From assembly GCF_014633365.1 (NCBI RefSeq), contig NC_068338.1:20594616-20658615 (forward strand): DNA of 64,000 nucleotides, given 5' to 3'. Position 1 is the stretch's first letter. Each line of letters begins with the position of its first letter. Below the pieces are notes generated by a model. It did not search any database. It was not told the DNA's origin and saw only the letters and a program-made list of their open reading frames with translations. The DNA is from Diospyros lotus. Taxonomy: Eukaryota; Streptophyta; Magnoliopsida; Ericales; Ebenaceae. The position numbers were made by a program, and so were the translations under genes. Below, piece after piece: positions 56,001 through 63,086 of the stretch.

Positions 56001-59000
56001 CTTTTGGGGTTGATTTTCTCCTTCATGCTTGATTCATCCATAAAGATTTCACTTTGAGTTCCATTTGGATGTCTAGCAAACTTGCAAAAATAACTTATCC
56101 ACAAGATTTTGGTACCCAACCCTTTTTGAGGTCATCATAGTTAGCATTGAAATTTCATTTTGGAAACCATATTTGTTTATATCTTATAGGATGGTCTCTT
56201 ATAAAACATTTGTTTATAGAATGCCCATATTAACCACAATAATGGCAAGTGATTTTAGAATATGAGACAAAATTTTATTTTCTTTTCACAAAGCCATCTT
56301 ACCCTTTTCTTCTTTTATGAAAATCTTTTATTTGAATCTCAAAGGCATTTTTCAGTTCTTCTTTCTCTTTGTTAGCTTTTTCGAGAGATAATTTTAAACA
56401 TTTGTCTTTCTCTTGAAGTTGATCATTTTGAGCTTTCAACATTTTATTTTCATTATTCCAAGAATCTTTTTCTTCTTTTAAAATGCTCACTTCTTTATCT
56501 AAAGATTTTAATTTCTTCTTTAAGACATTGTTTTTCATACTAACATTTTCAAATTCATTCATCAAATCATTGAATGCATCATGCAATTCATCAAGAGTAA
56601 AACTTAAAATTGAACCACTAGAATGGGAAGGTTTCTCTTCTATGTTGGCCATAAGACATAGGTTGATCACTTCCTCCACATGGGATTCGTCACTAGAAGA
56701 TAAATCATCAATTTTCTTCTTGAACTTCTTCTTATACCTCTTAAATGATGGACATTCGGATATGATATCCCCATGCTTTTGACATCTATAACATTTAACT
56801 ACATTTCTATATTTTGAGATTTAATTGAAATTTAATACTTTATTTTTTCAATCTCCTAAATCATAAACAACACATATATATTGGAAAATACTTTGACCAA
56901 ACATCTTTGAAACTTAAGAACCAATATGAAAAACTTTGGGGAAATAATATGAGTTCATTTAATTTCGTGCATCAAGATAATAATCATTAATAATTTCATC
57001 ATCAAAATACAATTATTTTTCATCATCAAAACTATATCAAATGCAGAATATCATCGGTCTCCACATTTGAAACACAACCTTATTTGTCTTCTTTGTTCGA
57101 TCATCCCCCCACCTTGCACTACTAGGGTTAGCAAAGGTGGGAATCATCACCCCTTTTGTCTCTATTTCTTCATCACTGCTTCCACCATTAACTCATGCAG
57201 ACTAGCACTCAGCTGCTTATTCCACCTTTCCCGACTGTAACATCTTCACCATGGGTATAAGTTCCTTACTCAACCCGCTCATAATGTTGGAAACAAAGTA
57301 TGCCTCGAAAAGGTGGGGGTTGAGATTGAGCATGAGGGACTTCAGTTCCTTAAATCAAACTTGGTACGATTGTACTCCTCCTTCTTACTTAAGTTTGTTA
57401 AATTCTTCTACTACATCCATCCTATTTCTGTCCCCAAATCTTTCACACAACTTACTACAAATTCTTCCCATGGACACTCCCCCCTTAACTTCGACTAGCC
57501 TTGTTGATGCCAGGCATCCCCAACATCACTGAAAGAGGCAGCTATCAAAGCCACCTAGTGTCTTTCTAGCACATTGTACCAATTGAACATCCGTTCATAC
57601 CTCCTTACCCACCACTATGGATTAACCCCATCAAACATAGGGATCTCTAATTTAGGCATCGAAAGCCCTGGCTGGTTTGGAACAGTCAATCTCTCTTGCC
57701 ATCATTCCACCACATTCTCCTTTACTTTTGTCAGATCCACCTCAATTTCTAAAGGGTCAACATTCGCATTACCTATATGGGTTCCCACTCCTCCCTGATC
57801 TATGAGATCACTCCATCCAATCTTATTTCCAAGCCTTCCATGGAATTATCCATTTTCCTATCTATCACCATGATCACTTCATGGTTCCTAGTTAATCGAA
57901 TCTCCAACAATTCCACTCGAGTTTGTAGATCCGAGACAGTTGAATTAAACTATTGTAATTGTGACTCCAAATTCTTTATCCCTGTTCCCTTCACCATTGA
58001 AATTAAATTCTCGTCGGCCAAGGTCAAGCTCTAATACCAAATTTGTCAAATCTTTGATCTAACACCGAATTCTCACCAATCGATGTGATCAAAGAAAATT
58101 CAATAAGGAATGGGAGAAATAGAGAGGGAAAAGAGAGAGAAATAAAGAGAGGGAGAGAGAGAACAATGAGGGAGAAATTCAGATTGAATTTAATTGAATT
58201 TCTAGATGCCTTTAGGCTAATGGGGATCAAGCCTTTATATACTATGTCCCCGCGCCTCAAACCCCACCAAAACTAAAAAAAATACAATTACATATAGCCA
58301 TCTCTAGGTACAGTTAATAACATCTCATGTGTAAGCCACCCAAGCTGTTAGAACGTGACAAGACCAATTTGTCTTTTATCCAAATAGATTATAATTATAA
58401 AAATAATATATTATTTTTTGTTGTGAATAAAAATATTTTTAAATTACATAAAATATATTTTAGTTACAAATATATATCTAAATAATATATCAAAATTTAA
58501 AAAAATAAATAAATTTGAGAAGAAAGAGCATTATTACAATTAGGGCCAAAAATGTCCATACAATCCATAAATGTTTAATCCACCAAGGTGGGATTATATT
58601 AAACCACCCCTTCTTAGGTTTTATATAATCCCACTTGGGTGGGATTATTTTAAATTTGGCTTACTTTATCCAATGTGAATAAGAGACCAAACATGGTATT
58701 ACTATGTCAGAAGGGATTACCATGTTTTAGAACTCCTACCAAACAGCCGTTAAGAGTCTTTCTCAACCTGACTACTAGAAAAAAGAGGGACAGAGATTTT
58801 AGATTGTCAGAGAAAAAGGAAAAGGGAACTGCAAGGAATTTACAGTTCTCCCATTCTGATTCATTTTTAGTATCTTCTTCAGGGAATTTTGGAAAATAGG
58901 TGGCTCCACTGAAGAAGATACTAAATAAACATGTAAACTCCAGATGTTATAAGCTTTTCAGGGAGTTATTTTGGTTAAGTGGTGGGAATAAATGAGACAA

Positions 59001-62000
59001 ACATCTAATTTTATTTGTTACAAACCATTGTAGCAATTCTTTTTTTTTTTTTTCTGATTATTGCAGCTCCAACTTCAAGCCTGTGCCACAGTGAATCAAG
59101 TTCTCATTTTACTGATGAGAAGTTCATCCTTGAGCCTATTTTATCAGAAAACGATACAAAACCAAAGACAGAAAATCTTGGAACAGTTGCTCCAGATGCC
59201 ATTGAAAACCAATATGATATTAACTCGATTGATGCTCAAGAGAAAATTCCAGATCAAATACCAAGACTGAGTGGCCGCACTGAGGACTTGACAGCTCCAC
59301 TGGACCCTGAAAAGTCATATGATGAATCCAGTTGTGAAAGCCATGACAAGATAGGATGGATGAGGGAATTCAGTTATGAAGAGCTGCAAGCTGCTACAGA
59401 TGGATTCTCCCCAGAGAATATTGTCTTTGAAGGAGGACATGCTGCTGTCTTCAGAGGTGAGCTGAAAGATAAGTTGATGATAGCCATTAAGGAAAACAAA
59501 GATGCTAGTTCTCAAGGAGAAAGGAAATTCAACTCAGAAGTCCAAGTTCTTGGCAAAATAAGGCATGAGAATGTGGTCGTATTGTTAGGATCCTGTTCAG
59601 AAGGAAACCAAAGGTTGCTCGTATATGAGTATGTGGGCAATGGTTCACTAGATCAACATCTTACAGGTAAGAGAATAAATATCTATAAAGGAATTGCATA
59701 TCAACCTTTACTCACAGAAATCCAACAGTGACTATGAAGCTTACATGAATTATGAATTTGCTGGCTGGCATGATAATGTAGAGTCAAAACCTTTAACTTG
59801 GGGGGTGAGGATGACAATTACACTAGGAGTATCCAGAGCTTTAAACCATCTCCATGCCAACAACATAATCCACAGAGATGTAACACCAAACAATATTTTG
59901 GTGACTCATGACTATGAACCATTGGTAATGACTTGAAATTTCTAGAATCTGCAATATACTTCAATGTTCACATTTTATTCACACTAACATTCAGTTTATT
60001 ACTCAATGAATGTGTTAGCTTGGAGGTTTTGGCATTGCAACAACACAGCATGACTCAGATCAATCCTTGGACCACGGGGTCTTGGGGACCTTTGGATACT
60101 TGGCACCAGAATATGCAGAGGCTGGGATAGCATCAAACAAGACAGACATCTACTCCTTTGGTGTGGTCTTATTACAGCTCATCACTGGTCGCAGTACTAA
60201 GGACAAGACACTTCCAGAGAAAAGCCTAGTTGGATGGGTAAAAAACTAGCACTCTTTTCTTGAAAAATAGTTTCAAAGCTTATGTCCCTAGAAGAATTGA
60301 AAAGACGCCCACAGTGCACAAGGTTCCCCACTTTACAAGGATCATATTAGTACACAGCTTAAAAGAATTCATGAAATAGAAGTATTTTGATTTTAAGGGT
60401 GAAGTTTAGGATCTTGCAATTAATTATAGCAATTGAAAAGTCTATCTCCCCTTAAAAAAGTGAAATTACATAGGCATGATAGCAGTAAAATCGTTGCCAT
60501 AGTACAGTTGATCTCCAAAGTTGACTTCCAAGATTGTATTCTACCAGGAAAATAGCAGCTTCCAGTCTCTTAAAGAATCGTGATATTACAGATAGTAGAT
60601 GCTCCTACATTAAGATTGTTCAAGTGAAATCAGAACTCTCTCTCTTTTTTTCTTTTTTTCTTTTTTGCTTTCTATTTTATCCCCCTTCTTCTGCTCAGGC
60701 AATACTTACAGAAAGAGTGCTGCTGTTTCTGGAAAGGCATCCAATGCCCTTATCAGATCTCTTGGCAGTTCATGTGTGCAGAAGGCATATCTTGATGAGG
60801 AAGAAACATATTCTGAAAAAATGAGAAGGGTTCAATGGGATATATTTTGTAGAGACCAAGTCATAGCAGATACGTGCTGAGTTTCATCTTCTTCTACACC
60901 ATGCAGTTCTTGTTTCTAACTTCGAAGTTAAATAATGTTTACGCATTAACTACTTCATATATTTACAGTGCATAAATATGAATATGTTCCTGTATCATGT
61001 CTATCTCTTATATCCATGCATGCCTCTGAAATTCCATCCCTCCAAACCCTGTGGTCATTAGTTCATTAAGCACAAAAGTTCCTTGTATCCTCAATCTATT
61101 TATAACAGGTTCCTCATATGGTTATGTAAATTATAATTTTACAGGCTAGAGCACTTCTGAAACAAAAGAAGTATGCTGAGATGGCTGATTCAAGAATTTT
61201 CCTTGACACTCACCAGTTCAATTGGACAGTTCAACTAGCAGAGAAATGTCTATCCCAGGATCCTGAGAATAGGCCATCCATGGATGAGGTAAGCAGTCTA
61301 TGGGTATTATTGCCATTGAGTAGATGGAAAAAGAAAAAATTGCATAATAGAGAATAAATTACGAGGGCTAAAATTAAAAATATGCAGGACTCTTCACAGA
61401 GGTACATAGGTGCGAACTTGTTATTGTACTTAAGCAGTATGTGAAAAAAATAAAGACTGAAAAGTATGGGGTAAGTAACATTATTTGTGCAAATAAAATA
61501 AATCCCAAATGCAAAACCAACTAGATTTGGGAAACCATGTTCCAGCAAAATGAAATGCCTGCTCCCTGGAAGGATGCTACGTATCCACCTCGTGCAAGAA
61601 AAGCTCTTGCAGACATACATTTGAATATTACCACCTTCAAAATCTCTCCTTGATGTTTTGTCTACATGAACTGTTTTATATTGACGCTGAAGACCAAATC
61701 AAAATTTCCTGACATGATGTTTTATGACTATAATTAAGTTCTTTTGTATCCTTGGGAATCAAAATTGCAAGGTAGAACCAGTTAACATTTACATATTCAA
61801 GTTCCTTCACATGGGCATATCAATTGGAACATAAATACTAAATCGACAAATAGGCACTGTCATGCTCAAATGCATTCATCAACACCTAGTTAGATGATTC
61901 TCAAAAGAAAATTTTGGCACCGTTTTCAATATTTGTTTGTCTAAACATCACAGATACAATGACCTTGGGTGAAAACAAAGAAAACTCATGCTAGACAGGT

Positions 62001-62286
62001 AATTTCTTGGTGCAGTGATTAAAGCTCAAAATGTTGAGTTTTATACTAGTTTAACTATGAGCTTAGCGATTCTGTAGTCTGGCACCCTGCCTGGGATGTT
62101 TGGTATGAAAACTTAAGGAATGGCTTTTGCCATCAATGGTTCCTCCCCACCCCCCCCCCCCCCCCCCCCCTTCCTTCTTCTCATATTTGTGTATTGCTGC
62201 AGGTGGTCTCAACACTAGAAAACATAATGGAAGGGAAAACACCCTGGGGACAGAAAAAATCCTACATCCAATATGAGATACAGTGA
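37897..62286 (+). CDS. USP-like domain plus receptor-like cytoplasmic (pseudo)kinase gene, nine exons
   Basis: Exons: 37897-38077, 38216-38355, 38888-38985, 47078-47184, 59067-59666, 59718-59924, 60019-60237, 61145-61288 and 62203-62286, all with GT-AG borders. Total is about 1.78 kb of coding sequence spread over 24.4 kb. Exons 1-4 encode a universal-stress-protein-like domain ([50 protein letters not shown]). Exon 5 holds a Ser-rich linker and the kinase N-lobe; exons 6-9 hold the C-lobe. The arrangement matches the plant family annotated as 'inactive protein kinase SELMODRAFT_444075-like'. The VAIK-type Lys (IAIKENKD) and HRD ([10 protein letters not shown]) are present, but DFG reads GFG (LGGFGIA) and the glycine loop reads [10 protein letters not shown], so catalysis is doubtful. 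Introns 3 and 4 are filled by retrotransposons. Phases agree at every junction except exon 5 to 6, which is off by one nucleotide with the only good splice sites, so a frameshift or unusual splicing must be considered. Start is the first ATG in the exon 1 frame; another in-frame ATG (MEAQRV) is at 37933. Confidence 0.82.
38216..38355 (+). CDS. Exon 2 of the USP-kinase gene
   Basis: Acceptor TTGGTTTCAG, donor AACAG|GTTGCA, phase 0 at the end. Encodes [15 protein letters not shown] followed by a charged helix ([20 protein letters not shown]). Confidence 0.82.
38888..38985 (+). CDS. Exon 3 of the USP-kinase gene
   Basis: Acceptor AAAGGACAG, donor GACAG|GTATGA, phase 2. Encodes [20 protein letters not shown] and RATWVILDR, matching the last strands of the USP-like domain in this family. 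Confidence 0.85.
39669..39987 (-). repeat. 3' LTR of the intron-3 copia element
   Basis: 319 bp from TGTAGAAAGGGAAGC to CTTCAACA on the + strand, paired with 46499-46825. Confidence 0.92.
40000..41485 (-). pseudogene. Reverse transcriptase and RNase H of the intron-3 copia element
   Basis: Copia RT motifs are present: [66 protein letters not shown], and the catalytic YMDDMIVT (about 40925). RNase H text follows ([58 protein letters not shown], and [18 protein letters not shown]). Stops near 40788 and 40656, and between RNase H fragments, make it non-functional. Confidence 0.9.
41490..42740 (-). pseudogene. Integrase and C-terminal region of the intron-3 copia element
   Basis: The core is broken across frames: FRTDN (second Asp), [12 protein letters not shown] (Glu region), [29 protein letters not shown] and [24 protein letters not shown], the typical plant copia post-integrase segment. 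Several stops and shifts. Confidence 0.85.
42953..43330 (-). pseudogene. Aspartic protease region of the intron-3 copia element
   Basis: Reads [51 protein letters not shown]. The active site, canonically D-S/T-G, is DSR here, so the protease would be inactive. Confidence 0.85.
43828..45333 (-). mobile_element. Solo LTR of an LTR retrotransposon inside the copia gag
   Basis: A 1,506-bp insert in the gag region, flanked by an exact duplication GCAAA (43823-43827 and 45334-45338). On the - strand it runs from TATTGGAAATGTATGCCCT to CATGATCCTTCA, so the first TG has become TA while the final CA remains. No internal region or second LTR is present, as expected after LTR-LTR recombination. The start resembles some plant copia LTRs; the family is uncertain. 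Confidence 0.78.
45339..46060 (-). pseudogene. gag of the intron-3 copia element
   Basis: UBN2/retrotran_gag-like text: [77 protein letters not shown]. It continues on the far side of the solo LTR toward 43823. In-frame stops are present. Confidence 0.8.
46499..46825 (-). repeat. 5' LTR of the intron-3 copia element
   Basis: 327 bp, + strand TGTAGAAAGAGAG...TTTAACA, followed by TSD ATTGT. It differs from the other LTR by a small insertion near its end and scattered substitutions. Confidence 0.92.
47078..47184 (+). CDS. Exon 4 of the USP-kinase gene
   Basis: Acceptor TTCATGCAG, donor GCAAGAG|GTACCA. Encodes [26 protein letters not shown], the conserved end of the USP-like domain. It is preserved although retrotransposons occupy the introns on both sides. 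Confidence 0.85.
47485..47814 (-). repeat. 3' LTR of the Reina-like element
   Basis: Paired with 58044-58360 (shared CGATGTGAT, GATGGGAGAAA, GGGGATCAAGCCTTTATATACT, CATATAGCCATCT, GTAAGCCACCCAAG). A tract of (GA)n is at about 47590-47610. The start has TA where the partner has TG. Confidence 0.9.
47850..48716 (-). pseudogene. Integrase C-terminal part and chromodomain of the Reina-like element
   Basis: [20 protein letters not shown] (catalytic Glu region) is near 48610. The C-terminal module [26 protein letters not shown], with [11 protein letters not shown], lies at 48070-48209, and a chromodomain-like [13 protein letters not shown] with LLRQFP lies at about 47870-47950. Broken by stops. 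Confidence 0.8.
48950..49145 (-). other. GC-rich tRNA-like module within the CACTA-like element
   Basis: On the - strand GGCTGGTTTGCGCGCGCGTT is followed about 25-30 bp later by GGGTTTCGAGTTCAAGTG. This is the same D-arm-like plus T-arm-like pattern as at 29838 and in the Tekay LTRs. Confidence 0.45.
49430..50130. repeat. Tandem hairpin array within the CACTA-like element
   Basis: Repeated units follow the pattern TTTTTAGCGACGGGCATGCCCCCGTCGCTAAATTATTAATTTTTATTT with point differences. Each unit is self-complementary around GCATGC. Confidence 0.88.
50324..50820 (-). pseudogene. Integrase N-terminal part of the Reina-like element
   Basis: Text includes [21 protein letters not shown] and [10 protein letters not shown] (zinc-finger Cys pair and first catalytic Asp). 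It is broken by stops and bounded by the CACTA-like element and the Cassandra TRIM. Confidence 0.78.
50826..51051 (+). repeat. 5' LTR of Cassandra
   Basis: 226 bp, bounded by TG...CA, preceded by AGTTG and followed by the PBS. Confidence 0.95.
50926..50995 (+). promoter_or_regulatory. 5S rRNA-like Pol III promoter in the Cassandra 5' LTR
   Basis: AACTCCCAAGTTAAGCGTGC corresponds to the 5S gene around box A, GGATGGCTGACC to the intermediate element, and CCTGGGAAGTTCGTGT to box C, in the same order and spacing as in plant 5S rDNA. GGATGGCTGACC has C where 5S and the other LTR have G. Confidence 0.92.
51054..51065 (+). other. Primer-binding site of Cassandra
   Basis: TGGTATCAGAGC, tRNA-Met type, two bases after the 5' LTR. 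Confidence 0.92.
51262..51487 (+). repeat. 3' LTR of Cassandra
   Basis: 226 bp, followed by AGTTG. Confidence 0.95.
51362..51430 (+). promoter_or_regulatory. 5S rRNA-like Pol III promoter in the Cassandra 3' LTR
   Basis: AAGTTAAGCGTGCTTGA, GGGATGGGTGACC and CCTGGGAAGTTCGTG. The intermediate element is canonical in this copy. Confidence 0.92.
51493..51978 (-). pseudogene. RNase H of the Reina-like element
   Basis: [33 protein letters not shown] in short blocks, [35 protein letters not shown]: the Asp, Glu and Asp positions of RNase H are present. The tether [12 protein letters not shown] follows. It ends at the TIR element at 51979. Confidence 0.88.
51979..52734. mobile_element. Small TIR DNA transposon with no coding capacity, class uncertain
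   Basis: Termini CAGTGTTCTAAAA (51979) and TTTTAGAACACTG(T) (ending 52734) are inverted repeats. Both subterminal zones carry GGCCTAG/CTAGGC words (for example CACCTAGGCACTA and GCCTAGGTGCTAGGCC). The interrupted RT-RNase H coding text rejoins cleanly if the 3-bp TGG on both sides (51976-51978, 52735-52737) is the target duplication. A 3-bp duplication fits CACTA or PIF/Harbinger better than hAT, but the terminal sequence is not classic for either. The interior has a (CT)n tract (about 52360-52380) and TA-rich sequence. Confidence 0.72.
52742..53700 (-). pseudogene. Reverse transcriptase of the Reina-like element
   Basis: Text includes [59 protein letters not shown], the catalytic [10 protein letters not shown] (about 53115) and [19 protein letters not shown]. 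Frames change at about 53230-53440 and a stop lies at about 53005. Confidence 0.88.
53782..54425 (-). pseudogene. Protease and gag C-terminal end of the Reina-like element
   Basis: Aspartic protease with an intact active-site motif [13 protein letters not shown] (about 54190), then [39 protein letters not shown]. Upstream is an acidic stretch ([15 protein letters not shown]) and the second half of a gag zinc knuckle (YFLGH-CK). The first half lies at about 57062-57100 beyond the SIRE insertion. Confidence 0.85.
54426..55543 (-). repeat. 3' LTR of the SIRE-type element, with GTCGACAG motif cluster
   Basis: On the + strand it runs from TGTTGGGTTTGAAATACTAT to GGAAAAACATCA. The SIRE hallmark CACCCAAGAGGGAGGTGAATT is at about 54446. 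Between 55020 and 55265 the motif TTAGTCGACAGA (and GTTGACAAA variants) is repeated about ten times. The part 55285-55535 is repeated at 56808-57045. Confidence 0.85.
56290..56800 (-). pseudogene. gag C-terminal fragment of the SIRE-type element
   Basis: A CCHC knuckle [14 protein letters not shown] (about 56760-56800) is followed by an acidic linker ([20 protein letters not shown]) and a long coiled coil rich in Lys and Glu ([18 protein letters not shown]...), then KDFHKRRKG. Knuckle, acidic stretch and coiled coil is the usual SIRE gag C-terminal order. The remainder of gag and all of pol are absent. Confidence 0.85.
56808..57053 (-). repeat. Partial 5' LTR of the SIRE-type element
   Basis: About 245 bp matching 55285-55543 closely (for example AACACATATATATTGGAAAATA, CATCTTTGAAACTTAAGAACC). 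The rest of this LTR, the PBS and most of gag are deleted, so the partial LTR abuts the gag knuckle. Confidence 0.85.
57059..58040 (-). pseudogene. gag of the Reina-like element
   Basis: Decayed capsid-type gag in several frames. Near 57062-57100 on the - strand lies [11 protein letters not shown], the first half of a CCHC knuckle cut by the SIRE insertion. Other fragments extend to the PBS at 58028-58040. Many stops. Confidence 0.68.
58028..58040 (-). other. Primer-binding site of the Reina-like element
   Basis: TTGGTATTAGAGC on the - strand, three bases from the 5' LTR, a variant of the tRNA-Met-type site. Confidence 0.82.
58044..58360 (-). repeat. 5' LTR of the Reina-like element
   Basis: 317 bp, + strand TGTCAAATCTTTG...GAACGTGACA. 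On the - strand a TATA-like AGTATATAAAGGC is at about 58231-58243. A (GA)n-rich tract is at about 58120-58165. Confidence 0.9.
58233..58241 (-). promoter_or_regulatory. TATA-like box in the Reina-like 5' LTR
   Basis: TATATAAAG on the - strand, conserved in the other LTR at about 47677-47686. Confidence 0.6.
58366..59066 (+). other. Remaining intron 4 sequence with MITE-like features
   Basis: AT-rich. Together with 47310-47479 it looks like one pre-existing insertion, because TTTGGTATCTGAATTAAAT (about 47320) and CTCCTACCAAACAGCC (about 58735) could be short terminal inverted repeats with the Reina-like element in between. Inverted GGTGGGATTAT/ATAATCCCAC words occur at 58590-58650. A T-rich polypyrimidine tract precedes the exon 5 acceptor at 59066. 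Confidence 0.4.
59067..59666 (+). CDS. Exon 5 of the USP-kinase gene: linker and kinase N-lobe
   Basis: Acceptor GATTATTGCAG, donor CTTACAG|GTAAGA. Encodes a Ser- and acid-rich linker, then [20 protein letters not shown], a degenerate glycine loop [11 protein letters not shown], the invariant Lys in IAIKENKD, the helix C Glu in [17 protein letters not shown], and [16 protein letters not shown]. It ends in phase 1. Confidence 0.88.
59718..59924 (+). CDS. Exon 6 of the USP-kinase gene: catalytic loop
   Basis: Acceptor TTACTCACAG, donor CCATTG|GTAATG. Encodes [13 protein letters not shown], a segment that looks longer than usual before [21 protein letters not shown], and the catalytic loop [14 protein letters not shown] with THDYEPL. 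The exon reads in phase 0, while exon 5 ends in phase 1. Confidence 0.82.
60019..60237 (+). CDS. Exon 7 of the USP-kinase gene: activation segment
   Basis: Acceptor AATGTGTTAG, donor GGATGG|GTAAAA. Encodes [14 protein letters not shown], in which DFG is GFG, then [15 protein letters not shown] (APE kept) and [16 protein letters not shown]. Phase 0 at both ends, joining cleanly to exon 8. Confidence 0.86.
61145..61288 (+). CDS. Exon 8 of the USP-kinase gene: C-lobe
   Basis: Acceptor ATTTTACAG, donor GATGAG|GTAAGC. Encodes [37 protein letters not shown] and SMDE, with the subdomain XI Arg (NRP). Confidence 0.86.
62203..62286 (+). CDS. Exon 9 of the USP-kinase gene: C-terminus
   Basis: Acceptor TATTGCTGCAG, after an unusual run of 21 C in the polypyrimidine region. 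Encodes [15 protein letters not shown] and a short tail, ending TGA at 62284-62286. Confidence 0.85.
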   Translation: MVSTLENIMEGKTPWGQKKSYIQYEIQ

Positions 62287-62689
62287 GCATCAATGGGAAG
62301 TCAGAGTGTTTGCAAAGCTGATGAAAAACTTGAATGCAACAAGAAACATACAGCAGCTGAGTGAAGCAAAATGAGAGAAAGGAAATCCAGAAAACCAGAG
62401 AATGGATCACAAATAATGCAGCTATACTGACCTGGACATGTGTGTTTTTCGAATAAACAACTAATCCAGATGATCTGATGACTTCATGCCATTTCATCTT
62501 TGAACTAAATGCAATGTAAACTTGAGTAAACACCATATTTTTCATCTAATGTCTAAAATTTGAGAACGTTTCAACATAAATTACTGCCAACTTACTATGA
62601 TCACAAGAAACCTACATTTTCTAGGTAAAAATGCAGTACTTAAAATGTTCACACTCTGATTGTGACTGCCAACCCCGTAGATACAATAT
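62287..62689 (+). other. 3' flank of the kinase gene
   Basis: Likely 3' UTR and short spacer before the next retrotransposon. No separate gene was seen. Confidence 0.5.
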
Positions 62690-62909
62690 TGTCATGTAAC
62701 CAGGTAAAAGGCAGGAAAGCCATCAGGGGGAAGGGGTAATATGGACGGTATCAACGGTCCTATTGTAATAAGGGAAAAGAGGCAGTTATGTAGAAGTGTG
62801 TAGAAGGTGTATAATTTGAATTTCGGGTGCCAATCCCCTCAGGATCAATATATAAGCCGAACCCCTCGGCTAATTGAGGCATTGGTGAATACAATTGAAT
62901 CATTCCTGC

Positions 62910-62940
<31 letters not shown>

Positions 62941-63032
62941 TCTCTTCTCTTCAATAATTCTCAATTCTCCATTGATTAAGGGAGAATTCCCCAACCCCCC
63001 CCCCCCCCCCATGTCTGAATCAGATTCTAACA
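62690..63032 (+). repeat. 5' LTR of the right-edge Ty3/gypsy element
   Basis: It ends CAGATTCTAACA right before ATTTGGTATCA. It contains a TATA box, a (CT)n tract (about 62910-62937) and a run of 16 C (62995-63010). Confidence 0.65.
62849..62856 (+). promoter_or_regulatory. TATA box in the right-edge LTR
   Basis: TATATAAG within AGGATCAATATATAAGCCG, about 60 bp upstream of the (CT)n tract, in the position expected for an LTR promoter. Confidence 0.65.
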
Positions 63033-63086
63033 ATTTGGTATCAAAACAAGATTCCAAGCACAAGAAAAGATCCTCCTGATTTGATC

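Larger units (their letters stand above)
54426..57053 (-). mobile_element. Internally deleted SIRE-type Ty1/copia element
   Basis: The 3' LTR (54426-55543) is followed, at higher coordinates, by a purine tract (AAAAAAGGGGAGAT on the - strand). It is then followed by about 0.7 kb of internal AT-rich sequence, a gag fragment (56290-56800), and a second partial LTR copy of about 245 bp (56808-57053). Flanking pentamers CTGGT (54421-54425) and TCGGT (57054-57058) are a likely diverged target duplication. Protease, integrase and RT are missing, so this is a deleted derivative. It is inserted exactly inside the gag zinc knuckle of the Reina-like element. Confidence 0.82.
47485..58360 (-). mobile_element. 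Reina-like Ty3/gypsy retrotransposon in intron 4, host to four nested elements
   Basis: Short LTRs at 58044-58360 (5') and 47485-47814 (3') are flanked by an exact duplication AGACC (47480-47484 and 58361-58365). The PBS (58028-58040) reads TTGGTATTAGAGC on the - strand. Order on the - strand is gag, protease, RT, RNase H, integrase, chromodomain remnant. LTRs of about 320 bp with a chromodomain suggest the Reina group. Nested inside are a SIRE element (54426-57053), a TIR element (51979-52734), a Cassandra TRIM (50826-51487) and a CACTA element (48717-50320). All genes are decayed. Without inserts it would be about 5.2 kb. Confidence 0.9.

Noticed and set aside
60690..60883. Candidate extra kinase exon or small gene (about 60 codons after CTCAG)
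   Set aside because: Exon 7 joins directly to exon 8 at 61145 in phase 0 and restores the normal kinase C-lobe. The intervening text matches nothing in the domain, so it is treated as intron.
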